From Arcicella sp034931005 (GTDB taxonomy: Bacteria > Bacteroidota > Bacteroidia > Cytophagales > Spirosomataceae): a stretch of 64,000 nt of DNA. A program made the position numbers and the translations under genes. Of the stretch, positions 60,771-64,000 are shown piece after piece (the first letter of the stretch is position 1; each line of letters opens with the position of its first letter). The notes below the pieces were generated by a model, which saw only the letters and a program-made list of their open reading frames with translations, did no database searches and was not told the DNA's origin. The DNA is taken from positions 16,431 to 80,430 of the forward strand of contig NZ_JAYGIN010000006.1 in NCBI RefSeq assembly GCF_034931005.1. The letters are read 5' to 3'.

Positions 60771-61498
60771 TACCAAATAGTTTCTCCAGTTACTAATTCT
60801 TGACCATTTTGGTTTAAGATTCGATGAATGAAACCATGTTCAATTGATTGGCTTTGGGTTGTTATTTTATCTCCGAAAATACTTTCATTCTTAAAAATCA
60901 TATCAATAGAACGAAGCGTTCCATTATTTAAAGTGTCGGTCGGGATACTTTCCAAAAGCCATTCCACATATTTGGTATTATTTACGTGCTGATTTGAGTC
61001 AATATCATGCCAACGAATATCAAAACGTCTTTCTGTTTCTACATTACTGATTCCTAAAATCTTGCCTGAAACCTTCTCTACATACTTTTCATTGGTATCA
61101 GTTGGAGTAATCGCTCGCATCCAATCGGGTACAGACGTAATTCTGCGACGTACAATATCCATCAATCCCCAAACGCTATTGGCTCTGATAATTTCGTTGC
61201 CTTCTTGGTCAAAAACCTTAAAATCTCGGTGATAAAAGTATTTATCAATGTCTTGGACGTATGTTTTTACCGTTACGGTTTCGTCGTAATTTGGCAAGCG
61301 GTCAATCCAGATTTTTAAGCGTGAAAGTACCCAAGAAATATTATGTTGAGCGGATAAATCATGAACTGAAACTTTAGCTACGACCGAGTGTCGCCAAGCC
61401 ATTTCTTGCAAAAGTCCATTAAGAGCGGGAATAGTTAATTTGCTGTGAGCATCAACTTCGGTAATACGGATACGGTAAGATTCGGTAATAAATTCCAT
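60770..61498 (-). CDS. Acyl-ACP thioesterase
   Basis: A 242-residue double hot-dog thioesterase that releases fatty acids from acyl carrier protein. The first hot dog holds VDAHSKLTIPALNGLLQEMAWRHS, with the strand VKTYVQDIDKYFYHRDF. The second holds HDIDSNQHVNNTKYVEWLLES, whose Asn and His (NQHVNNTKY) are the catalytic-type residues. It is of bacterial FatA/FatB-like type. Its stop TAG ends on the first base of the GTAG foot of the neighbouring repeat. Confidence 0.87.
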   Translation of the reverse strand: MEFITESYRIRITEVDAHSKLTIPALNGLLQEMAWRHSVVAKVSVHDLSAQHNISWVLSRLKIWIDRLPNYDETVTVKTYVQDIDKYFYHRDFKVFDQEGNEIIRANSVWGLMDIVRRRITSVPDWMRAITPTDTNEKYVEKVSGKILGISNVETERRFDIRWHDIDSNQHVNNTKYVEWLLESIPTDTLNNGTLRSIDMIFKNESIFGDKITTQSQSIEHGFIHRILNQNGQELVTGETIW

Positions 61499-61499
61499 T

Positions 61500-61834
61500 A
61501 ATTAGATAAAAGAGTGGTTAGATATTAGAGAATAGAGGTTAAATATTAGAGAATGGAGGTTAGATATTAGAGAATAGAGGTTAGATATTAGAGAATAGAG
61601 AATAGAGGGTAGATATTAGAGAATAGAGGTTAGAAATTAGAGAATAGAGGTTAGATATTAGATAATAGAGGGTAGATATTAGAGAATGGAGGGTATGGTT
61701 GAATATCACTTATACTCTATCATCTATTCTCTATCATCTATACTCTATCATCTATACTCTATCATCTATTCTCTATCATCTATTCTCTATCATCTATTCT
61801 CTATCATCTATACTCTATCATCTATTCTCTATTC
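61500..61834. repeat. 335-bp inverted repeat of degenerate AGAGAATAGAGGTTAGATATT phrases
   Basis: The left part (about 61500-61690) has about nine variants of a 20-bp AGAGAATAGAGGTTAGATATT phrase. The right part (about 61705-61834) has about ten variants of the complementary type, CTCTATCATCTATT. It fills the gap between two minus-strand genes. The short open frame within it is an artefact of the repeat. Confidence 0.9.
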
Positions 61835-62614
61835 TCAATTTCCTTTTTTCAATTCTGACATAAATTTTTGACGAGAGATTCCTTCTGTTGGAGCATCTTG
61901 ATAGGCTTTTTTATAATCGTCTCGTTTTAAATCTCCATTTTTCACCGATTTGATAAAATTCATCCAAGCAAATGGATTAGTTAATGCCATGATTGGACTT
62001 TGAACGAAGTTTCTATTTGCCATGCCATAAGTCATTTGGTCGGAGAAATTTCGGAAGTTTCCTGCTCCACTCAAACCAGCTTGCAAGGCTAAGACATTGA
62101 GATTTGATTGTTCTAAATTTTTCTCTAAAGCTCTACGTCCTGCTTCATTTTCCAGTTTCATATCTAAAAATGCCTTTTTGAAAGCCTCTTCGGTATTGTA
62201 TGGATAAACTTTTACTTCGGCTAATTGTCGTATTTCCTCAGCCATGTGAATAATGGCACTTTGTGTCTGTTCTAAAATATAAGGGATGATGTAATATTTC
62301 TTCTTATAACCTACATAACTAAACACCAAACTATCTCCAGGATAAACATATAACGTAAAATTTCCTAAGTCATCCGTCAATGCTCCTCTACCTGACTGCA
62401 CATTGAAAACGTAGGCGTTTGGTAAGAATTCTGAGGTGCGGGCTGCTACTACTTTTCCTTGAAAAACGATTGAACCACTATTATGTTGACCAAGTGCTGA
62501 GAGACTTAGAAAACTGGCAATAAATAGTGCTAAAAAGCTAATAGTCAAATGCTTAAGATTCGCTATTTTCTTTATTTTTTTGCTTAAAAATATATGTTGA
62601 TTTTGTCTTGACAT
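61835..62614 (-). CDS. Secreted CarboxypepD_reg-like domain protein
   Basis: A 259-residue exported protein. A long N-region precedes the signal hydrophobic core (LTISFLALFIASFLSLSALGQ). One carboxypeptidase-regulatory-like domain (about 50-130, VFQGKVVAARTSEFLPNAYVFNVQ... DDLGNFTLYVYPGDSLVFSYVGYKKKYY) follows. The rest is helical (AFKKAFLDMKLENEAGRRALEKNLEQ). It resembles small stand-alone DUF4480-type relatives of TonB receptor plugs; I cannot name a role. The stop codon TGA lies next to the phrase repeat. Confidence 0.75.
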   Translation of the reverse strand: MSRQNQHIFLSKKIKKIANLKHLTISFLALFIASFLSLSALGQHNSGSIVFQGKVVAARTSEFLPNAYVFNVQSGRGALTDDLGNFTLYVYPGDSLVFSYVGYKKKYYIIPYILEQTQSAIIHMAEEIRQLAEVKVYPYNTEEAFKKAFLDMKLENEAGRRALEKNLEQSNLNVLALQAGLSGAGNFRNFSDQMTYGMANRNFVQSPIMALTNPFAWMNFIKSVKNGDLKRDDYKKAYQDAPTEGISRQKFMSELKKGN

Positions 62615-62958
62615 CTTAAAATAATATAGAAGAATGTAAACTTACACAAAATAAACGATGCTGATAATAAAATGGTTTGTCTTTAACAGATTTTAACGTA
62701 TTTCTAATCTTTAGCGTAATCAAAGTACTGAATTATCTACTCTTTTTCGTAATACAAAATTAGACCACAACTAATACGGATAAAACAGATTAATTCCTCT
62801 AACGGAGTTTTAATTTTCCGTGTAAATCCGTTAAATCAGTAGAATCTGTGGTTTAATTTTAGTCTGCGACAAATGGTAGAGAGTGCCGATAAGGTATTAG
62901 TTTTAGGGGTTAGAAGACTATTAATTGCTAAAACCTAAAACCCTGATTCTCAACACTT
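62615..62958. other. 344-bp gap with dispersed palindrome (copy 2) and phrase repeat
   Basis: There is no gene. Bases 62755-62895 are a relative of the 651-842 element (AGACCACA, AATCTGTGGTTTAA, GTCTGCGACAAAT). Bases 62901-62950 form a short TTAGTTTTAGGGGTTAG ... CTAAAACCTAAAACCC inverted phrase repeat just after the cdsA stop. Confidence 0.75.
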
Positions 62959-63792
62959 TTATGAAAATAATTTTAAAAATGTAATGATGAACGGAATCGA
63001 CAATAAAAGTCCATCAAAACGGTCAAGGAAACCACCATGTCCTGGAATTGTTGAGGCTGAATCTTTGATTTTGATACTACGCTTGAAAAGTGATTCTACT
63101 AAGTCTCCGTAAGTTCCTGCTACCACGATAATTGCTCCACAACCAAACCATTGCCATGCTTTTAGGTCTAAAAAGTATTGTGACAAAATGAACGCAACGC
63201 CCATTGAAGCTAAAAATCCACCAACGCTACCTTCCCATGATTTTTTGGGAGAAACTCGCTCGAATAATTTAGTCTTTCCAAATTTTGTACCTGCAAAATA
63301 CGCACCCGTGTCGCTTGCCCATAAAAGCAATAAACAACCCAATGGACGTTGCCAGCTAAATCTGTAAGTTAAAAATGCCAAAATAATAACTAAAGCAAAT
63401 GGCAAAGCCACGTAAATAACGCCCAAAAATGTATAAGCAATGTTTCTGAAAGGTTTATCGTCTTGAGCTTTGTATAATTTTATGAAGAAAATCAAAGTCA
63501 TTAAAGGCGAAAGAATGTAATAATTTGCCTCTGGAATTACACCTTTTTCAATCAAAAATGTGATAGTGACTAACACAAAACCGCAAAAAGTACCATAATA
63601 GGTGAGGGGTTCGTTTCCGTTTAAGCCTAATAATTTATAAAACTCTAATTGTGCTAAAATCGCAATTAAAGCAAAAAGTCCGTAAAACGTCCAGTCGCTA
63701 AAAACCATGCAAAATATTAGAAAAGGTACGGCAATAACCGCTGCAATAACCCGCTGTTGCAGGTTTGACATTGATTGTAATTTTGTATTCAT
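62959..63792 (-). CDS. cdsA: Phosphatidate cytidylyltransferase
   Basis: A 277-residue inner-membrane enzyme making CDP-diacylglycerol, the phospholipid precursor. About eight membrane helices are seen, with the conserved SWEGSVGG (about 185-192) and the family signature SLFKRSIKIKDSASTIPGHGG followed by LDRFDGLL. The start could be the ATG at 63792 (used) or at 63771 (MSNLQQRVIAA). GTAG-footed and MITE-like repeats lie upstream. Confidence 0.93.
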   Translation of the reverse strand: MNTKLQSMSNLQQRVIAAVIAVPFLIFCMVFSDWTFYGLFALIAILAQLEFYKLLGLNGNEPLTYYGTFCGFVLVTITFLIEKGVIPEANYYILSPLMTLIFFIKLYKAQDDKPFRNIAYTFLGVIYVALPFALVIILAFLTYRFSWQRPLGCLLLLWASDTGAYFAGTKFGKTKLFERVSPKKSWEGSVGGFLASMGVAFILSQYFLDLKAWQWFGCGAIIVVAGTYGDLVESLFKRSIKIKDSASTIPGHGGFLDRFDGLLLSIPFIITFLKLFS

Positions 63793-63818
63793 TTAATTAT
63801 ATGGTTAATATTTTCTCC

Positions 63819-63842
63819 GTAGAGACGTTGCCTGCAACGTCT
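63819..63842 (+). repeat. GTAG-footed REP hairpin (core AGACGTTG)
   Basis: GTAG (63819-63822) directly followed by AGACGTTG-CCTG-CAACGTCT (63823-63842). It lies 27 bp upstream of the cdsA ATG on the opposite strand. The foot GTAGAGAC is the same as in the inverted element at 23185-23202, but the core differs. Confidence 0.85.
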
Positions 63843-63853
63843 AAATTATGTTA

Positions 63854-63969
63854 AGGGAAATTGTAAAAAATAACGTACCATATTTGGCTTGGACAAACCT
63901 CCCGAAAGTTTTAAACTTTCGGGAAGTTCAGCGGCGAATAGTTGGTACTTTTAATTTTACAATTTCCCT
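63854..63969. repeat. MITE-like element with nested inverted repeats
   Basis: Outer 15-bp inverted repeats (AGGGAAATTGTAAAA at 63854-63868, complement at 63955-63969) enclose GTACCA/TGGTAC pairing and a central hairpin of CCCGAAAGTTTTAAACTTTCGGG type (63900-63925). It is about 116 bp and has no coding capacity. The inner hairpin is also found at 53305-53349. Confidence 0.72.
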
Positions 63970-64000
63970 AAACCCAATTTGATTTCATAAAACATGGTAT

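Noticed and set aside
61686..61871. 61-residue open frame on the plus strand
   Set aside because: It is made of the CTCTATCATCTA repeat read as LSSILYHL-type residues and overlaps the end of a real minus-strand gene.
1..64000. tRNA, rRNA, prophage or insertion sequence
   Set aside because: No cloverleaf-like sequence with a CCA end, no rRNA motifs, and no transposase, integrase or phage structural proteins were found by reading all longer frames.

Overview
The window is AT-rich and reads as the chromosome of a free-living member of the Bacteroidota, most likely Cytophagales (a Spirosomataceae-type genome such as Flectobacillus or Arcicella; the genus is a guess). The pointers are a PorU2/PorP-SprF pair and other type IX secretion (T9SS) type envelope proteins, a CarboxypepD-plus-TonB receptor, the transcarbamylase of the succinyl/acetyl-ornithine arginine route, a CrtW-type carotenoid ketolase, a YpdA reductase, and several promoters with the Bacteroidota -7 element TAnnTTTG. 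I see no rRNA, tRNA, CRISPR array, prophage, transposase or integrase.

Layout. 1-4.1 kb: the 3' part of alanine dehydrogenase, a conserved hypothetical, a GT-C glycosyltransferase and an orphan histidine kinase. 4.3-10.7 kb: a collagen-like lipoprotein, then PorP/SprF and a giant PorU2-type C25 peptidase. 10.9-17.3 kb: fucosidase, DUF2851, SGNH esterase, methyltransferase, a hypothetical and CrtW. 17.6-29.6 kb: a 1044-residue SdrD-like surface protein, polyprenyl synthase, patatin, frr, pyrH, a biotin carrier protein, an EamA transporter, a small outer-membrane protein and a TonB receptor. 29.7-33.1 kb: aldose epimerase and malic enzyme/PTA. 33.2-43.2 kb (minus strand): argF', argB, an accessory block (DUF4375, PIN toxin with antitoxin, ADP-ribosylglycohydrolase), argE, an FAD monooxygenase, argH and two glycosyltransferases. 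43.5-52.2 kb: beta-barrels, GNAT, YtxH, Uma2, YpdA, and a PadR/PspC/head-GIN envelope-stress-like set. 52.6-64 kb: queE, a PorE-like OmpA protein, a two-component system, a coiled-coil protein, a membrane EEP hydrolase, acyl-ACP thioesterase, a CarboxypepD protein and cdsA.

The most distinctive feature is the intergenic DNA. At least 18 short hairpins share a GTAG or GTAA foot immediately or a few bases 5' of the stem, but each locus has its own stem sequence. Several sit so that the foot supplies or abuts the stop codon of the neighbouring gene. A second class consists of long inverted repeats whose arms are strings of degenerate 7-14 bp phrases, again starting at stop codons. No REP-associated transposase is in the window, so the enzyme that would spread them must lie elsewhere or be absent.

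How the genes work together. The arginine genes are de novo biosynthesis through blocked ornithine intermediates. PorU2, PorP/SprF and the PorE-like OmpA protein belong to T9SS-type surface export and anchoring. CdsA, the acyl-ACP thioesterase and polyprenyl synthase serve envelope lipids and quinones. The PadR-PspC-head-GIN set and the two-component system are the clear regulatory modules. Roles are inferred from family recognition by eye; no database search was run.
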